From the NCBI GenBank assembly GCA_027490925.1, contig JAIXXF010000037.1, positions 1 through 42,918 on the forward strand: a DNA stretch of 42,918 bases, given 5' to 3'. This document shows positions 32,057 through 41,626 of this stretch, piece after piece. The position numbers and the translations under genes are program-made. Each line of letters opens with the position of its first letter. Position 1 is the first letter of the stretch. Source of the stretch: Comamonadaceae bacterium. GTDB taxonomy: Bacteria; Pseudomonadota; Gammaproteobacteria; Burkholderiales; Burkholderiaceae_C. Below the pieces are notes generated by a model. The model did not search any database. It was not told where the DNA came from and saw nothing but the letters and a program-made list of their open reading frames with translations.

Positions 32057-33424
32057 ATGCTTTATCAAATTTACGAAGCCCAACGCGCCCTGATGGAACC
32101 GTTTGCCGACTTTGCGCAGGCTTCCGCCAAGATGTACAGCAACCCGGGCTCTCTGTTGGGACAGACGCCGTTCGCCCAGCGCATCTCTGCCGGGTACGAC
32201 TTGCTTTACCGTTTGGGCAAAGACTACGAAAAGCCAGTGTTCGGCCTGCAAACCGTCGAGTCCGATGGTGTGGCGCTGGCCATCCAGGAACGTGTCGAGC
32301 TGAACAAGCCGTTTTGTGAGTTGCGACGTTTCAAACGCTTCAGCGACGACCCAGCCACCCTCACCCGCCTGAAAGGCCAACCGGCCGTGCTGATCGTCGC
32401 GCCGCTGTCAGGCCATTACGCCACCCTGCTGCGGGACACGGTCAAGACCATGCTCAAGGACCACAAGGTCTACATCACCGACTGGAAAAACGCGCGCCTG
32501 GTACCGCTGGAAGACGGTGAATTCCACTTGGACGACTACGTCAACTACGTTCAGGAATTCATCCGGTACATCCAAGGCATCTATGGCAACTGCCACGTCA
32601 TCAGCGTTTGCCAGCCAACGGTGCCGGTGCTGGCAGCGGTGTCACTGATGGCCTCTCGCGGAGAAACCACCCCGCTGAGCATGACCATGATGGGCGGCCC
32701 GATCGACGCCCGACGCTCCCCCACCGCGGTGAACAACCTGGCCACCAACAAAAGCCACGACTGGTTCGAGAACAACGTCATCTTCCGCGTGCCACCCAGT
32801 TTTCCGGGCGCGGGCCGCCGCGTTTACCCCGGTTTCCTGCAGCACACGGGTTTCGTGGCGATGAACCCCGACCGGCATTTGAAAAGCCATTACGACTATT
32901 TCAAAGACCTGCTCAAAGGCGACGATGCCAGCACCGAGGCGCACCGCAAGTTTTACGACGAGTACAACGCGGTGCTGGACATGGACGCCGATTACTACCT
33001 CGAAACCATCAAGACCGTGTTCCAGGATTTCAACCTCGTCCACGGCACCTGGGACGTCAAGGGGGTCGACGGCCAGGTGGAGCGCGTGCGCCCGCAAGAC
33101 ATCACCACCACCGCCCTGCTCACCGTCGAAGGCGAGCTGGACGACATCTCCGGCTCTGGTCAAACCAAGGCGGCACACGAGTTGTGCAGCGGCATCCCCC
33201 CGGCGCATCAAAAGCACCTCGAAGCCCAGGGCGCAGGCCATTACGGCATTTTCAGCGGCCGCCGCTGGCGCGACGTGGTCTACCCGGAGGTGAAGTCTTT
33301 CATCTTGGCCCACAACGCGGTTCCCACCAGGGCGGCCGCTGTCCGGGCGGTGGCCAAGGCCCCCGCCGCAGCCAACTCGGCGGGTGTGGCCCGTCGCCGC
33401 ACCGGAACGGGCACAAAGCGTTAG
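32057..33424 (+). CDS. phaZ: Intracellular polyhydroxybutyrate depolymerase
   Basis: A 455-aa protein starting MLYQIYEAQRALMEPF, the typical start of PhaZa1-type depolymerases. The alpha/beta-hydrolase nucleophile is a cysteine in VISVCQPTVP (Cys185). Other typical blocks are APLSGHYATLLRDTVK, ITDWKNARLVP and GAGHYGIFSGRRWR with the catalytic His. It releases 3-hydroxybutyrate from native PHB granules. The C-terminal 35 residues are Ala/Arg-rich, perhaps contacting granules or DNA. This indicates that the organism stores PHB. It is monocistronic with its own promoter. Confidence 0.95.
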   Translation: MLYQIYEAQRALMEPFADFAQASAKMYSNPGSLLGQTPFAQRISAGYDLLYRLGKDYEKPVFGLQTVESDGVALAIQERVELNKPFCELRRFKRFSDDPATLTRLKGQPAVLIVAPLSGHYATLLRDTVKTMLKDHKVYITDWKNARLVPLEDGEFHLDDYVNYVQEFIRYIQGIYGNCHVISVCQPTVPVLAAVSLMASRGETTPLSMTMMGGPIDARRSPTAVNNLATNKSHDWFENNVIFRVPPSFPGAGRRVYPGFLQHTGFVAMNPDRHLKSHYDYFKDLLKGDDASTEAHRKFYDEYNAVLDMDADYYLETIKTVFQDFNLVHGTWDVKGVDGQVERVRPQDITTTALLTVEGELDDISGSGQTKAAHELCSGIPPAHQKHLEAQGAGHYGIFSGRRWRDVVYPEVKSFILAHNAVPTRAAAVRAVAKAPAAANSAGVARRRTGTGTKR

Positions 33425-33550
33425 CCGCTGCAAGGATTTCGCAAAGTGTGCTGAAATCCGGAACTTGTCAGGGGGTTGGTGAACCAACCACAAAAACCGA
33501 GCTCTGGTGGCCCCTCCGCCACTACAAGCCCTTTTGGAGACAAACCGGCC

Positions 33551-35266
33551 ATGAGAATCACACTGCCCGCCTTGGCGCTCTGCGCCCTTGTCGTCAGCGC
33601 TTGCGGGGGAGGCGGAGGCGGGGATGCCCCCTCTGCCACGCCCAATGTGGCCAGCGGCTCTTCGCAGACCGCACCGATCGCCAGCGTACCCCTGGCCCCC
33701 GGCGCCACCTCTGTCACGGTGGCGGGGCGGGTGTCGTTTGACTTCGTTCCTGCGGTGGCCACTGGCGCCAACGGTCGCCCTGGGCTGGACTACCGCAACA
33801 CCACCCGTCGCCCCGCCCGGTTTGTGGTGGTTCAATTGGTGGATGCGAACACCCAGGCGGTCATCGCCAGCACCAACACCAACGCCAACGGCGACTACAG
33901 CCTGCGTGCGCCGCTGGGTCGCACGGCTTTCGTGCGGGCCAACGCGCGCATGGCGGTCAGCGGCAGCAACACGGCGCCTATCGCGGTGGTGGACAACACC
34001 AACCAGCGGGCGCAATGGGCCATGGACGGTGGCCGCTTCACCACTGGTGGGTCGGCCAACATCACCCAAAATCTGCACGCCACCTCGGGCTGGAACGGCA
34101 GCGCCTATGTGCCCGAACAACGCATCGCTGCGCCGTTCGCGCTGATCGACACCTTGTACAACGCCACCCAGCGCATCATTTCGGTTGATCCGGCCATCGC
34201 CTTTCCACCGCTGACGGTGAACTGGAGCCCCAACAATATCGCCTCACCGGGCAGCCTCACCCAAGGCCAGATCACGACGTCGTTCTTCACCGTGTCGGGC
34301 ACAGGTACCAATGCCACACGCGAGATGTACATCTTGGGGCGGGCCAACAACGACACCGACGAGTACGACGCCCATGTTGTGACGCACGAATTCGGCCACT
34401 ACCTGCAAAGCGCGTTCTCGCGAGACGACTCGCTAGGCGGCCCACATGGTGGCAACAACGACCGCTTGGACATGCGGGTGGCCTTCTCTGAAGGTTGGGG
34501 CAACGCATGGTCGGCCATTGCCCTGAATAACCCGGTCTATGTGGACACCAGCCAGGCGGGGCAGGCCAACGGCGGTACGTTCAACGTCGCGCGTGGCGAG
34601 GGACTCAACCCGGGTTGGTTCAAAGAAGGCAGCGTACAGCGGGTGCTTTGGGACTTGAGCAACGGCAGCGTTGGCTTTGGCCCCATTTGGGCCACCATGC
34701 GCAATGGGTTGACCCGCACGGCAGCCTTGTCCAGCGCCCACTCGTTCGCCCATGGCCTGAGCCAGACCAACCCCAGTTCCACTTTTGCAAACACGCTGCG
34801 GCCATTCTTTGCAATGGAACAAATCGCCCTGCCCTCCGATGCCTACGGCGCGGGCGAGAGCAACTTTGGCAGCCCCCCGCTCGCCAACGTCAACCCCATT
34901 TACCTGCGTTATGGCAACTTGAATTCGACCCTGACCAATGTGTGCGTAGGCAACGCCGCCGACCCGAACCGGGAATTCAACAAAGCTGGGCAGTTCCGGT
35001 TTGTTCGCATCGCCTTGAACACGTCGGGCAACCGCACTTTCACCCTGACCCGTTCGTCCAGTTCCCCCACCGGAACCACCGACCCCGACTTCACGCTTTA
35101 CAACCGCCAAGGCGAGGTCTTTGTCGCCGAAAGCGAGGTGCCAAACAGCGAGACGGTGACCCGAAACCTGCCCGCGGGCGAGTACGTCGTTGCGGTGACC
35201 GACTTCAACCTGTTCAACGCCAATGGTGGCAACAACAACGCCTGTTTCTCACTGACTGTGCGCTGA
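33551..35266 (+). CDS. Lipoprotein metallopeptidase-like protein (HEFGH motif)
   Basis: A 571-aa protein. Residues 1-18 are a lipoprotein signal with lipobox VSAC (Cys18), followed by a Gly-rich linker. Residues about 55-150 look like a carboxypeptidase-regulatory-like beta domain (LVDANTQAVIAST, then GDYSLRAPLG). The zinc motif HEFGH is at 279-283 and a likely third ligand, Glu314, lies in SEGWGNAW. The end (about 500-571: ADPDFTLYN-type strands and LPAGEYVVAVTD) resembles a pre-peptidase C-terminal (PPC) domain. It would be a membrane-anchored or exported protease of unknown substrate. The ATG at 33551 follows GGAG. It is 23 bp upstream of another exported protein. Confidence 0.8.
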   Translation: MRITLPALALCALVVSACGGGGGGDAPSATPNVASGSSQTAPIASVPLAPGATSVTVAGRVSFDFVPAVATGANGRPGLDYRNTTRRPARFVVVQLVDANTQAVIASTNTNANGDYSLRAPLGRTAFVRANARMAVSGSNTAPIAVVDNTNQRAQWAMDGGRFTTGGSANITQNLHATSGWNGSAYVPEQRIAAPFALIDTLYNATQRIISVDPAIAFPPLTVNWSPNNIASPGSLTQGQITTSFFTVSGTGTNATREMYILGRANNDTDEYDAHVVTHEFGHYLQSAFSRDDSLGGPHGGNNDRLDMRVAFSEGWGNAWSAIALNNPVYVDTSQAGQANGGTFNVARGEGLNPGWFKEGSVQRVLWDLSNGSVGFGPIWATMRNGLTRTAALSSAHSFAHGLSQTNPSSTFANTLRPFFAMEQIALPSDAYGAGESNFGSPPLANVNPIYLRYGNLNSTLTNVCVGNAADPNREFNKAGQFRFVRIALNTSGNRTFTLTRSSSSPTGTTDPDFTLYNRQGEVFVAESEVPNSETVTRNLPAGEYVVAVTDFNLFNANGGNNNACFSLTVR

Positions 35267-35288
35267 GCCTGCGCCCATGGAGTACTTC

Positions 35289-35870
35289 ATGAACCGTGCC
35301 CTGCCCCTCGCCTGTGGATCGATTGCTGTTGCCGTTCTGGGTTTGGCTGCCTCTGCCTCGGCAGCGCCAAACGCGGCTGAGCCCAGCGACGGCACCGCAT
35401 CCAAGGCGGTATCGATCGACAAGTCAAAGCCAGCGGCCAAGCCGTCCGCAGCCACCAAGAAATGGGTCACTGGCCAGGTGCGAACCCGTAAAACGCAAAT
35501 GGGCATTGGGCTCAGGTATGCGATGACCGAACCTGTCGTGGGCGACACCAGCCCCATGCACCTCAAACTCACTCGGCTTGGGCAGGGCGATCCGGTCACG
35601 ATCGAGCTCAGACCCGACCCTGAAATCGGCATCGCCAGTGGCTTTCCAACCGGGCCAGTGACGTTCAACGCGGGCGATGAGTACACGGTACGCATTCGAC
35701 CGGGTGCCGAAGGCTTGCACTACATCCATGTCTACCTGCAGTCTGGTGACCGGGCCGAAGCGATGGCCATACCCGTGCAGGTGGGGCAGTCGGCCCGATT
35801 GAGCAAGCCGGGCCAGGTCAGCACCTCGCCTGACGGCCAGCGCGTGATCTCTTTGCCTGCGCAACAGTGA
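35289..35870 (+). CDS. Exported hypothetical protein
   Basis: A 193-aa protein. Residues 1-25 are a signal peptide ([25 protein letters not shown]). A disordered Ala/Lys/Pro-rich stretch follows to about 60, then a beta-rich domain ([18 protein letters not shown], then [26 protein letters not shown]). The family is not recognised. The ATG at 35289 has a GGAG site at good spacing; the ATG at 35277 does not. It directly follows the metallopeptidase, and its stop overlaps the next gene, so the three may form an operon. Confidence 0.75.
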   Translation: MNRALPLACGSIAVAVLGLAASASAAPNAAEPSDGTASKAVSIDKSKPAAKPSAATKKWVTGQVRTRKTQMGIGLRYAMTEPVVGDTSPMHLKLTRLGQGDPVTIELRPDPEIGIASGFPTGPVTFNAGDEYTVRIRPGAEGLHYIHVYLQSGDRAEAMAIPVQVGQSARLSKPGQVSTSPDGQRVISLPAQQ

Positions 35871-36502
35871 GCCCCGCGGTGCCCTGGGGCGCTGCAGAGG
35901 TGCTGGCAGCCCTGCCGCAAACCCAGTGCACGCGCTGCGGTTTTCCAGACTGTGCCGGATACGCGGCTGCGATTGCACGGGACGATGCCGACATCAACCA
36001 ATGCCCTCCAGGCGGCCAAGAAGGCGTTGCACGGTTGGCGCAAATCACCGGGCGACCGGTCAAGCCGCTCAACCCGGATCATGGCAATGAGGGCCCGCGC
36101 ACGTTGGCCGTCGTGGATGAAGACTGGTGCATCGGCTGCACCTTGTGTCTAAAGGCCTGCCCCACCGACGCGATCTTGGGCAGCAACAAGCGCATGCACA
36201 CCGTGATCGAGACCCACTGCACCGGCTGCGAATTGTGCGTACCGGTGTGCCCAGTGGATTGCATCGACCTGGCCTTGGTGCATCCGGGTCCCACCCGCCC
36301 CACCGGCTGGGCGGCGTGGTCGCCGACCTTGGCAGACCACGCGCGGCAGCGCTATGACCGCCGCCGTTCACGGCTTGAAGGGGGCACGCCGCCCCATGCC
36401 GACGCCGCCAGCGGCCAGAGCACACCCGCAGCAAATGGTAGCCCCAAGCCCTCTGTGATCGAGGCGGCTCTGGCCAAGGCGCGCGCCCAACGGGTCCGCT
36501 GA
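35867..36502 (+). CDS. RnfB/RsxB-like electron transport ferredoxin
   Basis: A 211-aa protein with an N-terminal Fe-S domain ([15 protein letters not shown], then INQCPPGG) and two 4Fe-4S ferredoxin motifs, [12 protein letters not shown] and [15 protein letters not shown]. The C-terminal 70 residues are polar and Ala/Pro-rich. It matches RnfB/RsxB but lacks the N-terminal membrane anchor seen in enteric RnfB, as is usual in betaproteobacteria. No rnfA, C, D, E or G gene is nearby, so it probably acts as a stand-alone ferredoxin. The start is a GTG at 35867 overlapping the previous stop. Confidence 0.88.
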   Translation: MSPAVPWGAAEVLAALPQTQCTRCGFPDCAGYAAAIARDDADINQCPPGGQEGVARLAQITGRPVKPLNPDHGNEGPRTLAVVDEDWCIGCTLCLKACPTDAILGSNKRMHTVIETHCTGCELCVPVCPVDCIDLALVHPGPTRPTGWAAWSPTLADHARQRYDRRRSRLEGGTPPHADAASGQSTPAANGSPKPSVIEAALAKARAQRVR

Positions 36503-36596
36503 CGACCGCCTGCTGCCCCCCACCAGCCCCCACTGCATGCTGCTGCTGCGGTGGGGGCGGCGTAGGCAGACGCAGACCGAGACTGTGTAAACCCGA

Positions 36597-38828
36597 TCAA
36601 GCGGCTTTCTGATCGACCAGGTTTTTGTACACCCCGCACCCCAGGTACAGCCCATCGATGGGAACCACATAAGACATCTTCTGCTGTACGCCTCCGTTGG
36701 CGGGGTTGGTGATGTCGTATTCGACCCAGCCGGGGCCATCGGCCAGCTGCTGCGCGATGGCTGCCATCAATTGATCGCCCCGAATTCCAGGGATGTTGTG
36801 GACCGAACTCCCGACCTTGGCCGGGTTCCCGGCAAAGGCCAGGTAGGTGCCCATGGCATCCAGCACAAACACGTACATGTCGCGGTCGTGGAAGCCCGAG
36901 GCCGGATCGGTCACAGCCCGCAAGAACGCGTCGCCGCTGCAGGTGTGGCGCAGCGCCTCGGCACGCTCGACCAAGGCGACGGCCTCGCTCGCCGTGCCTT
37001 GTTGCAACCGGAAAAAGGACACCGCTTGCACCAACCCAGCGGCCCGGGTTTCGAGGTTATGGGCCTGGGCCGCGGCGTTGTCCACCATCTGGGCGTTGCG
37101 CTGGGTGATTTCATCCAATTGCGCGACCGCGCAAGAGATCTCGTGCAAGCCAGTGCTCTGCTCGGTGGTCGCGGTGGAGATTTGCGACATGTTGGCCGCC
37201 ACCCCGCGGATGCCCGCGACCACCTGGGTGATGCCCACCCCGGCCGAGCGGATTTGGGACACGCTGGTCTCGATCTGTGAGGTCGACGCCTGGATCAACG
37301 CGCGGATCTCGCGGGCCGATTCGCCGGAGCGCTGCGCCAGATTGCGCACCTCGCTGGCCACCACTGCGAAGCCTCTGCCCTGCTCGCCGGCCCGAGCGGC
37401 CTCGACCGCGGCATTGAGCGCCAAGATGTTGGTTTGGAATGCGAGGCTGTCGATCACCCCAATGATCTCGTTCATCCGACCAGTACTTTGGTGAATCGCC
37501 TCGACCGACGCCACAGCGGCCGACATCGACTGGGCACCGCTTTCGGCCGCGTCGCGCACCCCCACCGCTTGATGGTCCACCTCCGAAGCGGTGGCTGCAT
37601 TCTGCTGCACCGCCGACGACAGCTGGTGCACGCTGGCCGCGGTCTGCTCCAAGTTCGCGGCCTGTTGTTCTGTGCGGTCGGCCAGGTTGCGACTGCTGTG
37701 GGCCAAGTGGTTGCCCGCATGCGCGACCAAGGCCGAGTTGCTGCGCACATCGGCCACGGTGGCCGACAGGCGGCTGATCATGCGTTGCACCACCACCGCG
37801 GTGTCGGACAACTCGTCGCGCCCAGGGATGTGGCAACTGACCTGCAAATCCCCTTCGGCCACCCGCCGAATCACCCCGGTCATGCGCATGAAGTCGACAA
37901 CGAACGTCTGGTGCATGGACACCGTCAGATACATCAAAAAGACCAGTCCAGCGGCCACCGCCACAGCGGTCCATATGGATGCGGCGTACAGGCCGCTGGC
38001 GCGCGCGACCAACAAGCTGTCGGTGCGTGCCAGCACTTGGGATTGGTAGTTGACGACCGCAGACATGGCCTGGTCGGCGGCCAGCTGAACGTCCGCCAGG
38101 TTCGCCACTTTGGCGCGACCCAGGTTCTCCAACGCCGTGCTGGCTTGGTGGGCAGCGTCAAATCCCAGAGATCCTTGGCCGTATTGGGTCAGGAAAGCGT
38201 TGGCGAACTGGACGTCGCGGTGCTGTGCGGACAGGGCGTCCACGGCAGCCCGCACTTGCTCAGGGGCCGCGCCTGCGCTGAGGCTGTGGCGCAGCGCAGC
38301 GATCTGCTCCACCCACAACGGGGTGCGGGACAGCATGGTGTCGATCAGAAAATAGCTGGGCGCGTCGGGGTCGAACAGCAGGCCACTGCGTTCGCCCACG
38401 CTGTAGATCAGCTGCCGCAGGTCCGTCTTGGCCAGATTCACGTCGCTCTGTGCGTCGGCTTTGTTCTGTGCGGTGGCCAGCCGCTGAATTCTGGCTTGCA
38501 GGTCACCCCAGGTGCTCGCCAGCGGCTGCAAGGCGGGTTGGGCTTTGATTTGGGACGCCACCTCGCCCAGGGCGGTGCCCAACAGGGCGGCCGGGGCACT
38601 GCCTTCCGGCGACTGGAACGCGGTGGCCACCGTCTGCAAGGGCACCAGCACTGCGGTGCCGGTGCGTTCGGTCTCCACGAAGGAGATGTCGCTGTGGCGT
38701 TGGGCGAGCAACTGCCAGCAAACCCCCAGCAACGGCAGCATCAACAAGGCCCCCATTAGGAACATCTTGGCGTTGAGGCGCATGCCCCTCATCAGGGCCA
38801 TACCGGGCAACAAAGGGTTGAATGTCAT
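36597..38828 (-). CDS. Methyl-accepting chemotaxis protein with C-terminal Cache-like domain
   Basis: A 743-aa protein from the ATG at 38828. A TM helix is near residues 22-41, then a periplasmic four-helix sensor (about 45-285), a second TM (about 290-310), a HAMP ([12 protein letters not shown]) and the signalling hairpin with [36 protein letters not shown] in parts. The coiled coil ends near 610. The last 129 residues (615-743, with [23 protein letters not shown] and [14 protein letters not shown]) resemble a single Cache domain, here placed in the cytoplasm. No NWETF-type tether is present. It would signal through CheA/CheW and may sense an internal ligand. Confidence 0.92.
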   Translation of the reverse strand: MTFNPLLPGMALMRGMRLNAKMFLMGALLMLPLLGVCWQLLAQRHSDISFVETERTGTAVLVPLQTVATAFQSPEGSAPAALLGTALGEVASQIKAQPALQPLASTWGDLQARIQRLATAQNKADAQSDVNLAKTDLRQLIYSVGERSGLLFDPDAPSYFLIDTMLSRTPLWVEQIAALRHSLSAGAAPEQVRAAVDALSAQHRDVQFANAFLTQYGQGSLGFDAAHQASTALENLGRAKVANLADVQLAADQAMSAVVNYQSQVLARTDSLLVARASGLYAASIWTAVAVAAGLVFLMYLTVSMHQTFVVDFMRMTGVIRRVAEGDLQVSCHIPGRDELSDTAVVVQRMISRLSATVADVRSNSALVAHAGNHLAHSSRNLADRTEQQAANLEQTAASVHQLSSAVQQNAATASEVDHQAVGVRDAAESGAQSMSAAVASVEAIHQSTGRMNEIIGVIDSLAFQTNILALNAAVEAARAGEQGRGFAVVASEVRNLAQRSGESAREIRALIQASTSQIETSVSQIRSAGVGITQVVAGIRGVAANMSQISTATTEQSTGLHEISCAVAQLDEITQRNAQMVDNAAAQAHNLETRAAGLVQAVSFFRLQQGTASEAVALVERAEALRHTCSGDAFLRAVTDPASGFHDRDMYVFVLDAMGTYLAFAGNPAKVGSSVHNIPGIRGDQLMAAIAQQLADGPGWVEYDITNPANGGVQQKMSYVVPIDGLYLGCGVYKNLVDQKAA

Positions 38829-39076
38829 GGATTTACCGCGCAATGTGAGGAATGGGCGCCGTCCCGGCGCGCGGTACCCCGGGGCGGCACACAGCCACCC
38901 AAGAGGCAAGACACGCCATGAAAGCGGTTACCTCAGGGTTATCGGCAGGCGGATGCGTTTACAAAAGGGAGAAAAGCCGGAGGAAGGCCGAACGCGGGTC
39001 TTACTCCTCCGGGGGCAGCGCGCCCAGTGACCCACCCAGTCCATGGGGAACCGGGTGGACGGGTGTCGCTGCGCTC

Positions 39077-39562
39077 TCAGTGGCTGGCTTGGGCCAGCTT
39101 GGTAAAGGCGCTGATGACCTCGGGGGGGGCCTGCACGAGCTCGATCAGCACCCCTTCACCACCGATCGGCAGCTCGTCGCTGCCCTTGGGGTGGATGAAA
39201 CAAACATCGAAGCCAGCCGCGCCCTGACGGATGCCGCCCGGCGCGAAGCGCACGCCTTGGGCACCGAGCCAGGCCACCGCCGCAGGCAGGTCGTCGATCC
39301 ACAGACCCACATGGTTCAACGGGGTCGTGTGAACTGCAGGCTTTTTGTCCGGGTCGAGCGGCTGCATCAGGTCCACCTCCACCTTGAGGGGACCGGTGCC
39401 CACCGCGCAGATGTCTTCATCGACGTTTTCACGTTCGCTTTTGAAGGTGCCAGTCACCTCCAGCCCCAGCATGTCCACCCAGAGCTTTTGCAGCTTGCTT
39501 TTGTCCAATCCGCCAATGGCGATTTGCTGAACACCCAACACCTTGAACGGGCGGGCGCTCAT
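39077..39562 (-). CDS. VOC family protein, probable methylmalonyl-CoA epimerase
   Basis: A 161-aa protein of two beta-alpha-beta-beta-beta units: [28 protein letters not shown], then [37 protein letters not shown] and [26 protein letters not shown]. His and Glu metal ligands are at the expected places (NHVGL, IELVQ). Methylmalonyl-CoA epimerases have this fold, and the gene overlaps the propionyl-CoA carboxylase alpha gene by 4 bp, so the epimerase step of propionate breakdown is the likely function. A glyoxalase-like role cannot be excluded from sequence alone. Confidence 0.8.
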   Translation of the reverse strand: MSARPFKVLGVQQIAIGGLDKSKLQKLWVDMLGLEVTGTFKSERENVDEDICAVGTGPLKVEVDLMQPLDPDKKPAVHTTPLNHVGLWIDDLPAAVAWLGAQGVRFAPGGIRQGAAGFDVCFIHPKGSDELPIGGEGVLIELVQAPPEVISAFTKLAQASH

Positions 39563-41607
39563 GCGAACTCCACGATTGGCTGGTCCACCGTCAGGCTCTC
39601 GCCCTTGTTGGCCAGTATCTTGCCCACCACGCCATCGGCCGCTGCGAACAGCACGTTCTCCATTTTCATGGCTTCAATCACCGCCACCCGCTCACCCGCT
39701 TGCACCTTCTGGCCCACCTGCACCGCCACATCCACCAGCAGACCTGGCATGGGCGACAGAATGTAGCGGCTCATGTCGGGCGGGGCCTTGTAAGGCATGA
39801 GTTGGTAGAGCTCGGCCGCCCGAGGGGTGAGCACCAAGCTGTCAAACTGGGTCCCGTTGTGGGCCACGCGGATGGCCAGCGGGTTCTTGGGCAGGCCACG
39901 CTCGATCTGGGCGGAAAAGGCTTGCCCGTTCACCGTGCCGCGCAGGCGTGTGCCGCCCAGGTGCCACTGACACTGCAGCGTGTAGGACCGCTCACCCACC
40001 TGCACGGACGCCACGCCGGTGTCTGCATTGAAGGCACTCAAAACCACGGGGTGGTGCGTGTTGTTTCCCTCGGTCCCCAGCCCCACCACCACGAACTGCT
40101 GGCCGACCGTCACACCATGGCCTGGCAACTGCCCACTGATGCCCACCGCACGGCTCAGGGTGCGGCGGTGCACATACGCCGCCAAAGCGACCAAAAAGGC
40201 TGGGTCGTCGTGAGGCACGTCTTCAGCCCGGAAGCCCTTGCCATATTGCTCCGCGATGAAGCCTGTGTTGAACTGGCCGGAAACAAAGCGCGGGTGCGCC
40301 AGCAAAGCCGCCTGGAACGGGATGTTGCTGGAAATGCCACGAATCACAAAGCCATTCAGCGCGTCGCGCATCTTGGCGATCGCGTCGTGGCGGTCGGTGC
40401 CATGCACGATAAGTTTGGCGATCATCGAGTCGTAGAACATCGGGATCTCGCCGCCATCCACCACACCGGTGTCCACCCGCACACCGTGCAACTGCGATGT
40501 GTCCGCGGCGAACATGGTCTCGCTCGGCGGGCGAAAGCTCACCAGGCGACCGGTGGAGGGCAGGAAGTTGCGGAACGGGTCCTCGGCGTTGATGCGGCAT
40601 TCGATCGCCCAACCGTCGCGCTTCACGTCGGCCTGGGTGATGGGCAGCTTTTCACCTGCAGCGACACGGATCATCAGCTCCACCAGATCCAGCCCGGTGA
40701 TGCACTCTGTGACGGGGTGTTCCACCTGCAAGCGGGTGTTCATTTCCAAGAAGTAGAAGCTCTGGTCTTTGCCGACCACGAACTCGACCGTGCCCGCGCT
40801 CTCGTACTGCACCGCCTTGGCCAGGGCCACCGCCTGCTCGCCCATGGCTTTGCGAGTGGCGTCGCTGATGAACGGCGACGGGGCTTCTTCGATCACTTTC
40901 TGGTGGCGGCGCTGGATTGAGCACTCGCGTTCGTTCAGGTACACCACGTTGCCGTGGCTGTCGCCGATCAGCTGGATCTCGATGTGGCGGGGCTCCTCGA
41001 CAAACTTTTCAATGAACACGCGGTCGTCACCGAAGCTGTTGCGGGCTTCGTTGCGGCAGCTGCTGAAGCCTTCGAAGGCCTCCTTGTCGTTGAAGGCCAC
41101 GCGCAAGCCCTTGCCACCACCACCGGCCGAGGCTTTGATCATCACCGGGTAACCAATGCCCTTGGCGATCTCGACGGCTTTTTCTGGCGTTTCAATTGCG
41201 TCGTTCACGCCGGGGATGCAGTTCACGCCCGCGGCGCCGGCCAGCTTTTTGGACTCGATCTTGTCGCCCATCGCCCCGATGGAATAGTGCTTGGGGCCGA
41301 TGAAGGTGATGCCTTCTTCTTCGCAACGCTTGGAAAACTCGGCGTTCTCGCTCAGAAAGCCGTATCCAGGGTGCACCGCCTGCGCGCCAGTCTGTTTGCA
41401 GGCGGCGATGATCTTTTCGGCCACCAAATAACTCTCGCGGCTGGCAGCCGGGCCGATATGGACTGCTTCATCGGCCAGCTCCACGTGGCGCGCGTCTTTG
41501 TCGGCGTCCGAGTACACCGCCACGGTTTTGATGCCCATCTTGCGGGCCGTCTTGATGACACGGCAAGCGATTTCACCGCGGTTGGCAATCAGAATCTTGG
41601 TAAACAT
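39559..41607 (-). CDS. pccA: Propionyl-CoA (acetyl-CoA) carboxylase, biotin carboxylase subunit alpha
   Basis: A 682-aa protein: [26 protein letters not shown], an ATP-grasp with [15 protein letters not shown], the [14 protein letters not shown] signature, a linker region, and the C-terminal biotinyl domain IEAMKMENV with biotin-lysine 648. It carboxylates biotin and passes the carboxyl group to the beta subunit. Length and domains fit PccA. It is followed by the epimerase gene and preceded by pccB with a 19-bp gap, one operon. Confidence 0.94.
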   Translation of the reverse strand: MFTKILIANRGEIACRVIKTARKMGIKTVAVYSDADKDARHVELADEAVHIGPAASRESYLVAEKIIAACKQTGAQAVHPGYGFLSENAEFSKRCEEEGITFIGPKHYSIGAMGDKIESKKLAGAAGVNCIPGVNDAIETPEKAVEIAKGIGYPVMIKASAGGGGKGLRVAFNDKEAFEGFSSCRNEARNSFGDDRVFIEKFVEEPRHIEIQLIGDSHGNVVYLNERECSIQRRHQKVIEEAPSPFISDATRKAMGEQAVALAKAVQYESAGTVEFVVGKDQSFYFLEMNTRLQVEHPVTECITGLDLVELMIRVAAGEKLPITQADVKRDGWAIECRINAEDPFRNFLPSTGRLVSFRPPSETMFAADTSQLHGVRVDTGVVDGGEIPMFYDSMIAKLIVHGTDRHDAIAKMRDALNGFVIRGISSNIPFQAALLAHPRFVSGQFNTGFIAEQYGKGFRAEDVPHDDPAFLVALAAYVHRRTLSRAVGISGQLPGHGVTVGQQFVVVGLGTEGNNTHHPVVLSAFNADTGVASVQVGERSYTLQCQWHLGGTRLRGTVNGQAFSAQIERGLPKNPLAIRVAHNGTQFDSLVLTPRAAELYQLMPYKAPPDMSRYILSPMPGLLVDVAVQVGQKVQAGERVAVIEAMKMENVLFAAADGVVGKILANKGESLTVDQPIVEFA

Positions 41608-41626
41608 GTTCTTCGTCCTGTTCTGC

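Noticed and set aside
32642-34120. 492-codon minus-strand frame
   Set aside because: Antisense to phaZ and the metallopeptidase; shadow of GC-rich codons.
36505-36560. GC-rich hairpin (CCCCCAC/GTGGGGG) between rnfB-like and chemoreceptor genes
   Set aside because: May help convergent termination, but there is no T tract and the loop is long; not called as a terminator.
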